From assembly GCA_019636335.1 (NCBI GenBank), contig JAHBXR010000008.1, forward strand, positions 62,001-126,000: 64,000 nucleotides of DNA, in the 5' to 3' direction. Source of the stretch: Pirellulales bacterium. GTDB lineage: Bacteria > Planctomycetota > Planctomycetia > Pirellulales > JAEUIK01. A model generated the notes under the pieces. That model did no database searches and was not told the DNA's origin. It saw only the letters and a list, made by a program, of their open reading frames with translations. Shown here one piece after another: positions 27,101 to 35,214 of this stretch (positions within the stretch are counted from its first letter, which is position 1; every line of letters starts with the position of its first letter). The translations under genes and the position numbers were made by a program.

Positions 27101-27352
27101 TCACTCGTCCTCTTCGTCGAGCACGTCATCGTCGGGCGGTGGCCCCAATCCGCCCTGCCATTCTTCGAGCGCCTCGAGCAGCTTGTCGCGCTCGTGGAGG
27201 CGAGCCCAAACCGATTCCCCTTGTTCGAGCCGCACCTCGTACTGGCCTTCGCGCTCGCAATCTTCGGCGCCGCAGAAATGCGGCAATTGCGAGACCCACA
27301 TGACGCGGTAGATGGGGACGTGCTTGTCATCCACCATGCACAGAATCGACAT
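27101..27352 (-). CDS. Small conserved hypothetical protein with acidic tail
   Basis: The 83-residue product, MSILCMVDDKHVPIYRVMWV then SQLPHFCGAEDCEREGQY, has a Cys pair (CGAEDC) that could bind metal and ends in a poly-acidic tail (PPPDDDVLDEEDE). GAGAGG sits seven bases before the ATG. It is the first gene of a probable two-gene unit with the 157-residue protein. Function unknown. Confidence 0.65.
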   Translation of the reverse strand: MSILCMVDDKHVPIYRVMWVSQLPHFCGAEDCEREGQYEVRLEQGESVWARLHERDKLLEALEEWQGGLGPPPDDDVLDEEDE

Positions 27353-27473
27353 CCGACACCTCTCGAGAAATCAATCCAAGCGAGTGCAATCTGGCGGCAG
27401 CCGGCCGGAAACGAGCACCTTGCCGGTTGCGCCGCGGAGATCACCGGGCGGGGACCCAATCTCCCTCTTCAGT

Positions 27474-28316
27474 TTATCCGGAACGCCCCAACTCTTGCGA
27501 GCGGCGCGTGGCCGCCTCGACCGCCGAGATGAGCGCCGCCCGGAGCCCGCCCGACTCGAGCGCTGCCAGGCCCGCAATCGTCGTTCCCCCCGGACTGGTC
27601 ACCTGGTCCTTGAGCACGCCGGGATGTTCCCCCGTCTCGAGGACCATCGTCGCCGCGCCGAGCACCGTCTGCGCGGCCAGCGACGTGGCCAGATCGCGCG
27701 GCAACCCCATGCGGACGCCCCCATCGCTGAGCGCCTCGATCATCACATAGACAAAGGCCGGTCCCGAGCCCGACAGCCCCGTCACGGCGTCGAGATGCGA
27801 CTCCGACACCTGCCAGGCCCGACCGACGGCGCCCAGCAGCGTGGCCACCAACGCGGCGTCGTCCGGCGTCGCGGTAGCGCCCAAGGAATAGGCGCTGGCG
27901 CTTTGGCCGACCAGGCAGGGCGTGTTCGGCATGACGCGCACGAGTCGGGGGCCGGCGCCGATGAGATCGGCAAGCGTCGCCAATCGGACTCCTGCCGCGA
28001 TCGAAAGCACCAGTTGCTCGGCACGCCAACGCCCCTTGAGGCCCGCCAGCACCTCGGTCACCTGCTGCGGCTTGACCGCCAGCAAGACGACGTCGGCCTG
28101 TGAGACGACTTCGACATTGTCGGTCGTGGTGCGGCAACCGGTGTGGCGCGCGAATTCTTCGGCGGCCGCCGGAGATGGTTCGCCGGCCAGAATTGCTTGC
28201 TGGCTGGCCAACCCCTGGGCCAGAAAGCCTTGCGCCAAGGCGGTGGCCATGCGGCCTGCGCCCAAAAAGCCGAGTCGTCGCTGTGCTACCGCTGCCGTTG
28301 CCACTTCGCACCACAT
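27474..28316 (-). CDS. proC: Pyrroline-5-carboxylate reductase
   Basis: The enzyme reduces pyrroline-5-carboxylate with NAD(P)H in the last step of proline synthesis. LGFLGAGRMATALAQGFL is the Rossmann dinucleotide-binding loop near the N-terminus. VVLLAVKPQQV, RVMPNTPCLVG and the signature GLSGSGPAFVYVMIEAL follow, with the substrate-site DQVTSPGGTT near the C-terminus. The start is uncertain: the ATG giving MWCEVATAAVAQRRLG was chosen because the encoded length (280) suits the family, but a GTG four codons later is equally possible. No other proline gene is nearby. Confidence 0.93.
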   Translation of the reverse strand: MWCEVATAAVAQRRLGFLGAGRMATALAQGFLAQGLASQQAILAGEPSPAAAEEFARHTGCRTTTDNVEVVSQADVVLLAVKPQQVTEVLAGLKGRWRAEQLVLSIAAGVRLATLADLIGAGPRLVRVMPNTPCLVGQSASAYSLGATATPDDAALVATLLGAVGRAWQVSESHLDAVTGLSGSGPAFVYVMIEALSDGGVRMGLPRDLATSLAAQTVLGAATMVLETGEHPGVLKDQVTSPGGTTIAGLAALESGGLRAALISAVEAATRRSQELGRSG

Positions 28317-28587
28317 CCAGAGAAAGACTACGCCGCAAGGTCCGCTCGCATCCTGCTGGGGACGAGCGATCCACCTTTCAGGCCACATGCTACGCCAAAC
28401 GCCCCGCAGCGACAATCGACGCCACTATTGCTAGCGCCCGCGCGCAGCAAAACCGCTCTGGATTCTGTGGCCCCCATTTGCGACACTCCGTCCCCTCTTC
28501 TCTGCCGTTCTGGAACAGGTTTCTTCCATGCTCGGAATCTGGCTTGCGCGGGCCTGCCGCCGCCGCTGCCAGAGGAAGGTCGAAGCA

Positions 28588-29106
28588 ATGCGTCTCACTG
28601 ACCGCTTGTCACTTCGTACCGGCAGTTCGGTGCGTGCCGGTTCGGCCTTGGCCTGTCTGCTCGCGCTATTCGCCGTCAGCTCGGTGGCCTACTCGCAACA
28701 AGCCGGCAAGCGGCGTTCGGCCAGCTCCGAGAGTGAGATCCCCAGTGCTATGGAGACGCTTGGCTCGTCGAGCGTGCCGATCATCGACGGCAAGCCCATG
28801 CACCCGCCGGCCGTCGAATCGTCGGCAAAGCAGAGCACGAAACAGGCCCACCGGATGCCAGCGGGCAAACCATCGTGGCTGGGGCGCATGGGCACCAACA
28901 CGAAGCGATTTTTCGCCGCGACCGGCGACATGTTCGGCATCCGGCGCACGGAAACAAAGTCGCGCATCGTGCAGAACACCGGCTGGCAGCAACCGGTCAA
29001 ACCGCAGAAAAAAAAGAGCTGGTTCGGCTCGCTCTTCACACCCCAGGAAGAGGAACCTGCCACGCCACAGGAATGGCTCGCTCAGCCGCGGCCCAAGATG
29101 TTCTAA
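28588..29106 (+). CDS. Secreted basic protein of unknown function
   Basis: The ATG giving MRLTDRLSLRTGSSVRAGSA was chosen because GAGGAAGG lies upstream and it opens a signal peptide ending near AYSQQ. The 172-residue product is basic, low in structure and rich in Ser, Lys and Pro. It contains repeated hydrophobic-aromatic patches such as KPSWLGRMGTNTKRFFAAT and KKSWFGSLFTPQEEE, which could be short binding motifs. No known domain was seen. Its transcription is divergent from proC. Confidence 0.6.
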   Translation: MRLTDRLSLRTGSSVRAGSALACLLALFAVSSVAYSQQAGKRRSASSESEIPSAMETLGSSSVPIIDGKPMHPPAVESSAKQSTKQAHRMPAGKPSWLGRMGTNTKRFFAATGDMFGIRRTETKSRIVQNTGWQQPVKPQKKKSWFGSLFTPQEEEPATPQEWLAQPRPKMF

Positions 29107-29200
29107 CACGGACCGCGAAATCGGCGCGTAATCTTCGTTCGCACGCCCCCTGCGTCTTGTTCGGCGGCACAATCTCGATCGAGCGACGCTCGGCCGAGGT

Positions 29201-30193
29201 TCACGCGGCGCGGGCATCCGGTACCGAATCGGCCACCACGGCCAGCGATTGCTCGAAGTTCTTGGTCGTGCGAATCGCGTAGGGCCGCTTGCCCTGGCTC
29301 TCGTAGTAGGTGCGCACGCCGATCTCGCCGAGCATGCCCATCACGATGAACTGCAACCCCGCCAGCAACGCAAAGCTGGTGAGCAGCAGCAGGGGATTGC
29401 CGGTCATGTCGACGCCTCCGACCAGCTTCATCAGCAGAGTGGCCATTCCCGACAATGTGCCGAGCCCGCCGCAGGCCAGCCCGAACAAACCGAACAGCTT
29501 CATCGGGCTGCCGAGGTAGTGGATCATGTACTTCACGGTCAGCAGATCGAGCAGGACACGCACGGTGCGCGACAGGCCATATTTCGAGGTACCGAAGCGG
29601 CGCGGGTGATGGCGCGTGACGATTTCGACGCAACGCGCTCCGCGCCCATGCGCGAGAATCGGGATGAAGCGGTGCATCTCGCCGTAGAGATCGAGTTCTT
29701 CGGCGATCTCGCGGCGCATCGCCTTGAGCGTGCAACCCAGGTCGTGGACCGGAAAATGGGTGACGCGCGCGATGAGCCAATTGGCGATGCGCGACGGAAG
29801 CTTGCGCCGTACGAGCTCGTCCTGACGGTCGCGCCGCCAGCCGTGGACCAGGTCGTAGCCCTTGTCGAGCTCAGCAAGTAGCAGCGGAATATCTTCGGGA
29901 TCGTTCTGCAAATCGGCGTCGAGCGTCACGATCGCGTCGCCACGGGCCATGTGCAGGCCGGCCGCCATGGCGGCCGATTGGCCGAAGTTGCGGCGGAAAT
30001 GGATCACCTTGACGGCCGGATCGCGCGACGCCAGGGCATCGAGCGCGGCCGAAGTACCGTCGGTCGAGCCATCGTCGACCAGAATCATCTCGAAAGGACG
30101 ACCCAGCCGCACGAGCACCGGGCGCAGCGCCGCGTAGAGCGCGTCGATCCCTTCGATCTCGTTGTAGATCGGCACCACCACGGAGACGCTCAT
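29201..30193 (-). CDS. GT2 glycosyltransferase, dolichol-phosphate-mannose-synthase type with membrane domain
   Basis: The 330-residue protein has a GT-A catalytic domain (about 1-230): SVVVPIYNEIEGIDAL, LVDDGSTDGT and VTLDADLQNDPED, the DxD metal-nucleotide motif. Two transmembrane segments (about 235-260 and 270-300) follow. This is the DPM1/ArnC/GtrB layout, in which sugar is moved from a nucleotide donor to a polyprenyl phosphate. Its ATG overlaps the stop of the GT39 gene (ATGA). Together they form a classic pair: one charges the lipid carrier and the other moves the sugar to an acceptor. Confidence 0.92.
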   Translation of the reverse strand: MSVSVVVPIYNEIEGIDALYAALRPVLVRLGRPFEMILVDDGSTDGTSAALDALASRDPAVKVIHFRRNFGQSAAMAAGLHMARGDAIVTLDADLQNDPEDIPLLLAELDKGYDLVHGWRRDRQDELVRRKLPSRIANWLIARVTHFPVHDLGCTLKAMRREIAEELDLYGEMHRFIPILAHGRGARCVEIVTRHHPRRFGTSKYGLSRTVRVLLDLLTVKYMIHYLGSPMKLFGLFGLACGGLGTLSGMATLLMKLVGGVDMTGNPLLLLTSFALLAGLQFIVMGMLGEIGVRTYYESQGKRPYAIRTTKNFEQSLAVVADSVPDARAA

Positions 30194-32049
30194 CGTTTCA
30201 ACTCCTCGGCCACGGCACGGGATGGGGTCGCCAGTGCCGGGACGCTCGTTCCAGCTCGTCCCAGCAGCACGAGCTCTCCCTTGCGCAGGAAGCGTGGCTG
30301 GCGCGCGAGCACCCGCACCTCGGCCGGTAAGACGGGCTCGAGCAAGGGCAGGCTGTCGACCCGGGCCACGAGATAGGCTCGCCGATCGCTGTGCAGAAAG
30401 TTTGCCACGTCCTCGGGCATTCCCAGCGGCGTCACGCGCCCTTGGGCGTAGAACACCAGGCTCGGCGTAAAGCAATCGAAGGCGGCGAGCTGGGGCGCGC
30501 CGTGTGCCTGCTCGCGCGCGAGGGCGACCAGGGCGGGGCTGTTCTGATGCCGCGCGACGCGCGACGCGGCGAAGCCAAACACGCCGCACGCCAGCAGCGT
30601 GCAGCTCATGGCTATCACGGTCGCCGCGCGGGCCGTGTCGTTCCGCAAGACGGCTCGATAGGCCACGATCGCGCCGACGAGCGGTATCACGCCGACGAGC
30701 CCGATCATCGCCTCGCCGGGCAGCACGAAGTAGGCCGCAATCGGCAGTCCGACGAGCAGCCCGACTCCGACGAGCCCCAAGGTCCCCAGCGCCAGACGGA
30801 CCAACCGGCGCGAAAGCGCCGCCGGTTCGGCGACCCATTGCTCGATCAAGGCGCCCGTCAACAGGGCCAGCGCCGGATAAGCGGGCAGGATGTAATTGGG
30901 CAACTTCGTGCGGGCGAGCGAAAAGAAAACGAGATACATGCCCAGCCAACACAACAACAGCAGATAGCCGGCTCGCCACGGATGCCGCGAGCGGAGTCGA
31001 GCATGCACGTGAATGCCGGTCAGGCTGAAGAAGATCGACCAGGGAAAAAAGCCGATGGCCAGGACAATCAGGTAGTAGAAGAAAGGCCCGCCGTGGTTTT
31101 CGAGCGAGGTGACAAAGCGTCCCACGTTGTGCTTGCCCAGAAAGCCCGCCAGCCACGCGCCATCGGTGCGCAGGCCGACCAGGACATACCAGGGGAGAGC
31201 CACCGCCGCGACCGTGAGCACCGCGGTCACGGGGCGGAGCGTCCACGCTGCCCGCCCAATGCGCCGGGGAGCCAGCGGGCGCACGGCGCGCAGGATCCAC
31301 AGCCGGAGCTTCTCGCGACGTCCGATTCCGAAGCCCTCGGCCGTCAGCCAGGGGGTGTTTACCACCAGGAGGAACAGGCCCAGGCAGGCGGTCGGCAGGA
31401 CCACGGCCACGGGGCCTTTGGCCAATACGCCCAACCCCATCGCGGCGTAGAGCAACACGGCCCCCCACCAGGCGTGCGGGGCGAACGATCGCATCGCCGC
31501 GAACTCCACATCCAGCGCCGTGAGCGGATCGGCAAGACGATCGAGCGGCAGTTCGTCCCCGCGCTGCCAGACATTCTCCACTCGTCGCGAGACGGACCAG
31601 GCATAGGTCCACAGCGCGAGCGTCGTGAAGAAGATCAACGTCGAGTCGGGCGTGGCGGCCCGGGCCACAACATCGAAGCTCAGCGCACTGGTCAACGCGA
31701 GCGCGCCCCAGAGTCCCACTTCGGCGCGAAACAGAATCCGACCCAGGTGATAAGTCGCCAGTACCGTGCCCAGCGCCAGGACGGCCGAAGCCAGGCGCGC
31801 GCTGAACTCCGACACGCCGAAACAGGCATACGCCGGCATCGTCAGCCAGTAGAGCAAGACCGGCTTGTCGGTCCGCAGTTCCTCGTTGAAGCGAGGCACG
31901 ACCCAGTCCCCCCGCGCGAGCATCTCTCGCGCGCACGAGGCATTCTTGGGCTCGTCCTCGTCGAACAGGCCCGCGCCGCCAAGATTCGTGAAGAACACGG
32001 CGGCTGCCGCCAACACGATCCACACGTGGTGCCAGACGAGACGCGACAT
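30190..32049 (-). CDS. ArnT/PMT-like GT39-family glycosyltransferase
   Basis: The 619-residue integral membrane protein starts MSRLVWHHVWIVLAAAAVFF. The first periplasmic loop holds GLFDEDEPKNASCAREMLAR, the Asp/Glu pair that marks the catalytic loop of PMT/ArnT/GT39 enzymes. About eleven hydrophobic segments follow (for example near residues 85-110, 150-180 and 350-380), and a soluble C-terminal domain completes it. These enzymes transfer sugars from polyprenyl-phosphate donors to lipid A, protein or other acceptors. Coupling to the DPM1-like gene (ATGA) supports this, and the acceptor is unknown. The weak upstream GAG leaves the start slightly uncertain. Confidence 0.9.
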   Translation of the reverse strand: MSRLVWHHVWIVLAAAAVFFTNLGGAGLFDEDEPKNASCAREMLARGDWVVPRFNEELRTDKPVLLYWLTMPAYACFGVSEFSARLASAVLALGTVLATYHLGRILFRAEVGLWGALALTSALSFDVVARAATPDSTLIFFTTLALWTYAWSVSRRVENVWQRGDELPLDRLADPLTALDVEFAAMRSFAPHAWWGAVLLYAAMGLGVLAKGPVAVVLPTACLGLFLLVVNTPWLTAEGFGIGRREKLRLWILRAVRPLAPRRIGRAAWTLRPVTAVLTVAAVALPWYVLVGLRTDGAWLAGFLGKHNVGRFVTSLENHGGPFFYYLIVLAIGFFPWSIFFSLTGIHVHARLRSRHPWRAGYLLLLCWLGMYLVFFSLARTKLPNYILPAYPALALLTGALIEQWVAEPAALSRRLVRLALGTLGLVGVGLLVGLPIAAYFVLPGEAMIGLVGVIPLVGAIVAYRAVLRNDTARAATVIAMSCTLLACGVFGFAASRVARHQNSPALVALAREQAHGAPQLAAFDCFTPSLVFYAQGRVTPLGMPEDVANFLHSDRRAYLVARVDSLPLLEPVLPAEVRVLARQPRFLRKGELVLLGRAGTSVPALATPSRAVAEELKR

Positions 32050-32376
32050 GACGATAGCTCGCGGCCGAGGAAAAATTTCACAGCACGGCGCGGCGAGGGA
32101 GCCGCGTGGGCCGCGTAGTGTAGAAGTGCCTCGCAAAAATGGGCAACGTCATTTCGGAAAAGCCTTCACCGAAGTGCTAGCATCGCCGCCAGGGTTGCAG
32201 CACGCATCGCAAGCATTTTTCTGCCTTCAGATGCGGCGCTGCGGGGTGTCGCGAAACGGCGTTTTCTCAGCCCTGCGATCTCACTAGAATCCGCCCCGCC
32301 GTTGGCACCGCGTTCGCGGCTCGTCGACTCTGACGAACGGCCAACTCATCCATTTCTCTTCGCAGGATTCATCTCG
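32050..32376. other. Divergent intergenic region between GT39 and PAP2 genes
   Basis: This 327-base region contains the start-proximal signals of both flanking genes. AGGA before 32377 is the PAP2 ribosome binding site. No promoter, repeat or additional gene could be supported. Confidence 0.4.
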
Positions 32377-33303
32377 ATGGCGCATCGAGTCGATCGCCCA
32401 CGGCCCGCGCTGGCCGACATGTTTCATACGTCTCTCCAGTCGACGGCCTTACCCTCGTGGGTTGCTACCTCGGTGGCGCTGCGCTGCGCCGCTCTCATCG
32501 GTGTGTTGCTGGCGTGCGTGCTGGCCGGCTGGCTCTGGCTCGACGGCCCAGTGGCGGTCTATGCGCTCAACCACAGCCACCCCGAACCGTTGGAAGAGTT
32601 ACTCGCCGTGGCCGAGCCGTTTGGCAATGGAATCAGCGTGCTCTTGATCGTGGCGCTTATTTGGCGCCTCGATCCGCAGAACCTGCGGCGCACGCCACGC
32701 ATGCTGACGATGGCCATCGGAGCGGGCATGGTGGCCGATGCGCTCAAGGTGATCGTGGGGCGTTACCGTCCGGTGACGGGCTCGTTCGATCCGGCCGACA
32801 TGGCCTCGACCTTCGTCGGCTGGTGGCCAGGGGTCCACTCGCCCAGCGCGATACAAAGCTTTCCCTCGGCGCACACGGCGACCGCCGTCGGGCTGGCCTT
32901 GGCACTCGCCTGGGTTTATCCCCGCGGGCGCGTTCTGTTTCTGGGGGGCGCCGTGCTCGTGGGGCTGGAACGCATCGCGTACGGCGCGCATTTCGTCAGC
33001 GATGTTTACACGGGGGCCATCCTCGGCCTGATCGTGGCAACCACCTGTCTGCATAGCAGACGAATCGACCGATGGTTTTGCCGCCTCGAGGAACCTCGCG
33101 AGGTGACGTGCGATCCGCAGGCGATCGACGAGTTGTACCTGCGCACCGAGGTGATCCCCGTGCCGCATCTGTCGCGCGCAGATGAGTGGCGAGAGCCGCA
33201 GTTCGACTCGACCGCGCAGGAAAAACTGGTCGATGCCGAGCCCCCGGCGCAACGCGACGCGGCAGCCCGTCCGTTCAATCGCCGCGACCGCGCAGTGGCT
33301 TGA
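32377..33303 (+). CDS. PAP2-superfamily membrane phosphatase
   Basis: The ATG giving MAHRVDRPRPALADMF was chosen because AGGA lies ten bases upstream. The 308-residue protein has about five membrane segments and all three PAP2 motifs. KVIVGRYRP (Lys124, Arg131, Pro132) is motif 1, PSAH (163-166, Ala instead of the usual Gly) is motif 2, and RIAYGAHFVSD (Arg199, His205, Asp209) is motif 3. His205 should form the phospho-enzyme. Likely substrates are undecaprenyl pyrophosphate or phosphatidic acid-type lipids. The last 90 residues are soluble and cytoplasmic-looking. Its 3' end overlaps the convergent ArsR gene by 29 bases. Confidence 0.9.
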   Translation: MAHRVDRPRPALADMFHTSLQSTALPSWVATSVALRCAALIGVLLACVLAGWLWLDGPVAVYALNHSHPEPLEELLAVAEPFGNGISVLLIVALIWRLDPQNLRRTPRMLTMAIGAGMVADALKVIVGRYRPVTGSFDPADMASTFVGWWPGVHSPSAIQSFPSAHTATAVGLALALAWVYPRGRVLFLGGAVLVGLERIAYGAHFVSDVYTGAILGLIVATTCLHSRRIDRWFCRLEEPREVTCDPQAIDELYLRTEVIPVPHLSRADEWREPQFDSTAQEKLVDAEPPAQRDAAARPFNRRDRAVA

Positions 33304-33631
33304 TCTCTTGCGGCTCGGTGGGGCCCAAGACCAGGCGGCAGCAGCCCAAATCGAGCGAATCGTGGACCTCAGGCGACTGCGCGGGACGCAACACTCCGGG
33401 CACCAGCGTGTAGATCATCTGTCGGCCCGACCGTTGAGATTCGACGAGTCCCGCGTTCTTCAAGACCCCCAGATGGTGCGAGACGTTGCGCAGCTCGTCC
33501 TGCAGCTCGTCGGCCAACTCGGTCACGCTCTGCGCCCGCGTTTGCAGGCATTGCACGAGCTTGAGGCGTTGCGGATCGGCCAGTGCCTTGAGAAACACCG
33601 AGCACTTGTCCGATTCCAGGCGATCTTCCAT
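33275..33631 (-). CDS. ArsR-family winged-helix transcriptional regulator
   Basis: The 118-residue product starts MEDRLESDKCSVFLKALADP, with GGAG eight bases upstream. ALADPQRLKLVQCLQTRAQS and VTELADELQDELRNVSHHL form the ArsR helix-turn-helix (about 15-75), and YTLVPGV is the wing strand. A C-terminal LDLGCCRL (Cys97-Cys98) could bind a metal or thiol ligand. It is third in a minus-strand run with the zinc-ribbon gene and the DHS-like gene (121-base gap), so it may regulate them or simply share their transcript. Its end overlaps the PAP2 gene tail. Confidence 0.85.
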   Translation of the reverse strand: MEDRLESDKCSVFLKALADPQRLKLVQCLQTRAQSVTELADELQDELRNVSHHLGVLKNAGLVESQRSGRQMIYTLVPGVLRPAQSPEVHDSLDLGCCRLVLGPTEPQEIKPLRGRGD

Positions 33632-33752
33632 CGGCGCCGCTCCGAGTTCATCGCCGCGGGCGACGTGCGGTCGCCGGCGGTTTGTCGCAGTGATCGAGTC
33701 GGCCTTGGTCTGTTCGCGTTGTGACCGGGCGCGCCGGCCGGATCGCCATCGA

Positions 33753-34715
33753 TTACTCACCCAACACGTAGGCAAAGATCAACGGCGCCACGATCGACGC
33801 ATCGGAGTTAATCATGAAGCGGGGGGAATCTTCGGCCAGCTTGTTCCAGGTGATCTTCTCGTTCGGCACGGCGCCCGAGTAGGAACCGAACGACGTCGTC
33901 GAATCGGAGATCTGCGCGAAGTAGCTCCAGTAAGGAATGTCGAGCTCGAGATCCTGGATCATCAGCGGCACGGCGCAGATGGCGAAGTCCCCCGCGATGC
34001 CGCCGCCGATCTGGAAGAAACCGATGGTGCCTTCCTGGAGCGTGTGCCGATACCACTCGACCAAGTGCTGCAACTGCTGCGTGCCGCTCTTGATGACGGC
34101 GTGGGTCTTGATTTTTCCTTCAATCACGCGGGCCGTGAAGATGTTGCCCAGCGTCGAGTCTTCCCAGCCTGGCGTGTAGATCGGCAATTGGCGCTCGTAG
34201 GCCGCCACGACCCAGGAATCTTCGCGCGGGATCTGCATGTGCTCGTCGAGCACGCGGTCTTCGATCAGCCGGTAGAAGTATTCATAAGGAAAGTACGACT
34301 CTCCCTTGCCGGCCGCTTCTTGCCAGAAGCGGGTCAGGTTCGACTCGAGATGTCGAATGACCGTCTCCGGAATGCAGGTATCCGTGACGCGGTTGAAGCC
34401 TTCGTCCCGCAGCTTGACCTCGTCGGCGGGAGAGAGGTCGCGATACTCGGGCACCATGCGGTACTCGTCGTGCGCCACCAGGTTGAAGATGTCTTCTTCC
34501 AGATTGGCGGCCGTCGAAGAGATGGCATGAACTTTGCCCGCGCGAATCATCTTGGCCAGCGAGATGCCCAGCTCGGCCGTGCTCATGGCGCCGGCCAGCG
34601 AGACGAGCATCTTGTTGCCGGCGGCGAGGTGATCCTTCCAGGCCTGCGCCGCGGCGACCGTCTCGCGCGCGTTGAAGTGCCGAAAGTTGTGGTCCATGAA
34701 CTTCGAGATCGACAT
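33753..34715 (-). CDS. Deoxyhypusine synthase-like enzyme
   Basis: The 320-residue protein is full length for the deoxyhypusine synthase (DHS) superfamily. GGGIAGDFAICAVPLM is the NAD-binding stretch, SDSTTSFGSYSGAVPNEKIT resembles the spermidine site, and Lys292 in ITWNKL aligns with the catalytic lysine of DHS (VSWGKI). Bacteria lack eIF5A, so the real reaction is likely polyamine chemistry such as homospermidine formation by related bacterial enzymes, or an unknown modification. AGGAG precedes the ATG. A zinc-ribbon gene lies upstream and an ArsR gene downstream on the same strand. Confidence 0.85.
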   Translation of the reverse strand: MSISKFMDHNFRHFNARETVAAAQAWKDHLAAGNKMLVSLAGAMSTAELGISLAKMIRAGKVHAISSTAANLEEDIFNLVAHDEYRMVPEYRDLSPADEVKLRDEGFNRVTDTCIPETVIRHLESNLTRFWQEAAGKGESYFPYEYFYRLIEDRVLDEHMQIPREDSWVVAAYERQLPIYTPGWEDSTLGNIFTARVIEGKIKTHAVIKSGTQQLQHLVEWYRHTLQEGTIGFFQIGGGIAGDFAICAVPLMIQDLELDIPYWSYFAQISDSTTSFGSYSGAVPNEKITWNKLAEDSPRFMINSDASIVAPLIFAYVLGE

Positions 34716-34782
34716 CCAACTTCTCCTCGTCGAACAAGCGAATCGGCGTAGCGGGCAAGATCAGGAAAAGGGCCGTGGCGAA

Positions 34783-34965
34783 CTAACCGGCGCGACCACC
34801 GTCGCAGCAGGTTTCGCAGATCGTGTGGCAGTGCGTACAGACGAGCTTGGCCCGAATCTCGGTGACGGCGCCACCACAGACGGGGCAAGCTGCGCGACAC
34901 GAGCTCGTGGCACTGTGGGACGATTCGTTTCGCAGGCGCGCGTCGTCGCGGGTCATGGCAGGCAT
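34783..34965 (-). CDS. Small zinc-ribbon protein
   Basis: The reading gives MPAMTRDDARLRNESSHSAT then a C-terminal treble-clef-like Cys cluster: CPVCGGAV, CTHCHTICETCC. At 60 residues it is short. It may start at the second ATG three codons later, where GGA is better spaced. At least four Cys in CxxC pairs predict one zinc, with extra Cys/His that could bind a second. It sits 67 bases upstream of the DHS-like gene on the same strand and probably shares its mRNA. The role is unknown. Confidence 0.65.
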   Translation of the reverse strand: MPAMTRDDARLRNESSHSATSSCRAACPVCGGAVTEIRAKLVCTHCHTICETCCDGGRAG

Positions 34966-35214
34966 CCGTTCCCGGTTGGCGTTTCGTCCACCGCGACTCC
35001 CTCGCGGCACGCGCTCATCGTAAAGCATCGCACCGAAAAGGACTAGAGCCACCGCGCAGCGCCGGCCGACGACCGCGGCACGAGGCCCGCCCCCACGGCA
35101 ACTTGCTTGCGTCCGACACGAAACGGGGCGATAGTTCGACCTGCCCTCGCCGACCGTCGAAAGACATCTCGTACGACGCATGCCGCCCCGCAGCCCAGGC
35201 CACATGGTCTCCGC

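Noticed and set aside
29201-32023. 940-codon minus-strand frame spanning two genes
   Set aside because: Only its last 330 codons are real (the GT2 gene starting at 30193). The upstream part is the GT39 gene read in the wrong frame; the correct frame has PMT motifs and membrane helices.
33191-33303. Separate gene at the tail of the PAP2 protein
   Set aside because: The frame is continuous with the PAP2 gene, and the overlap with the ArsR gene is a convergent-tail overlap.
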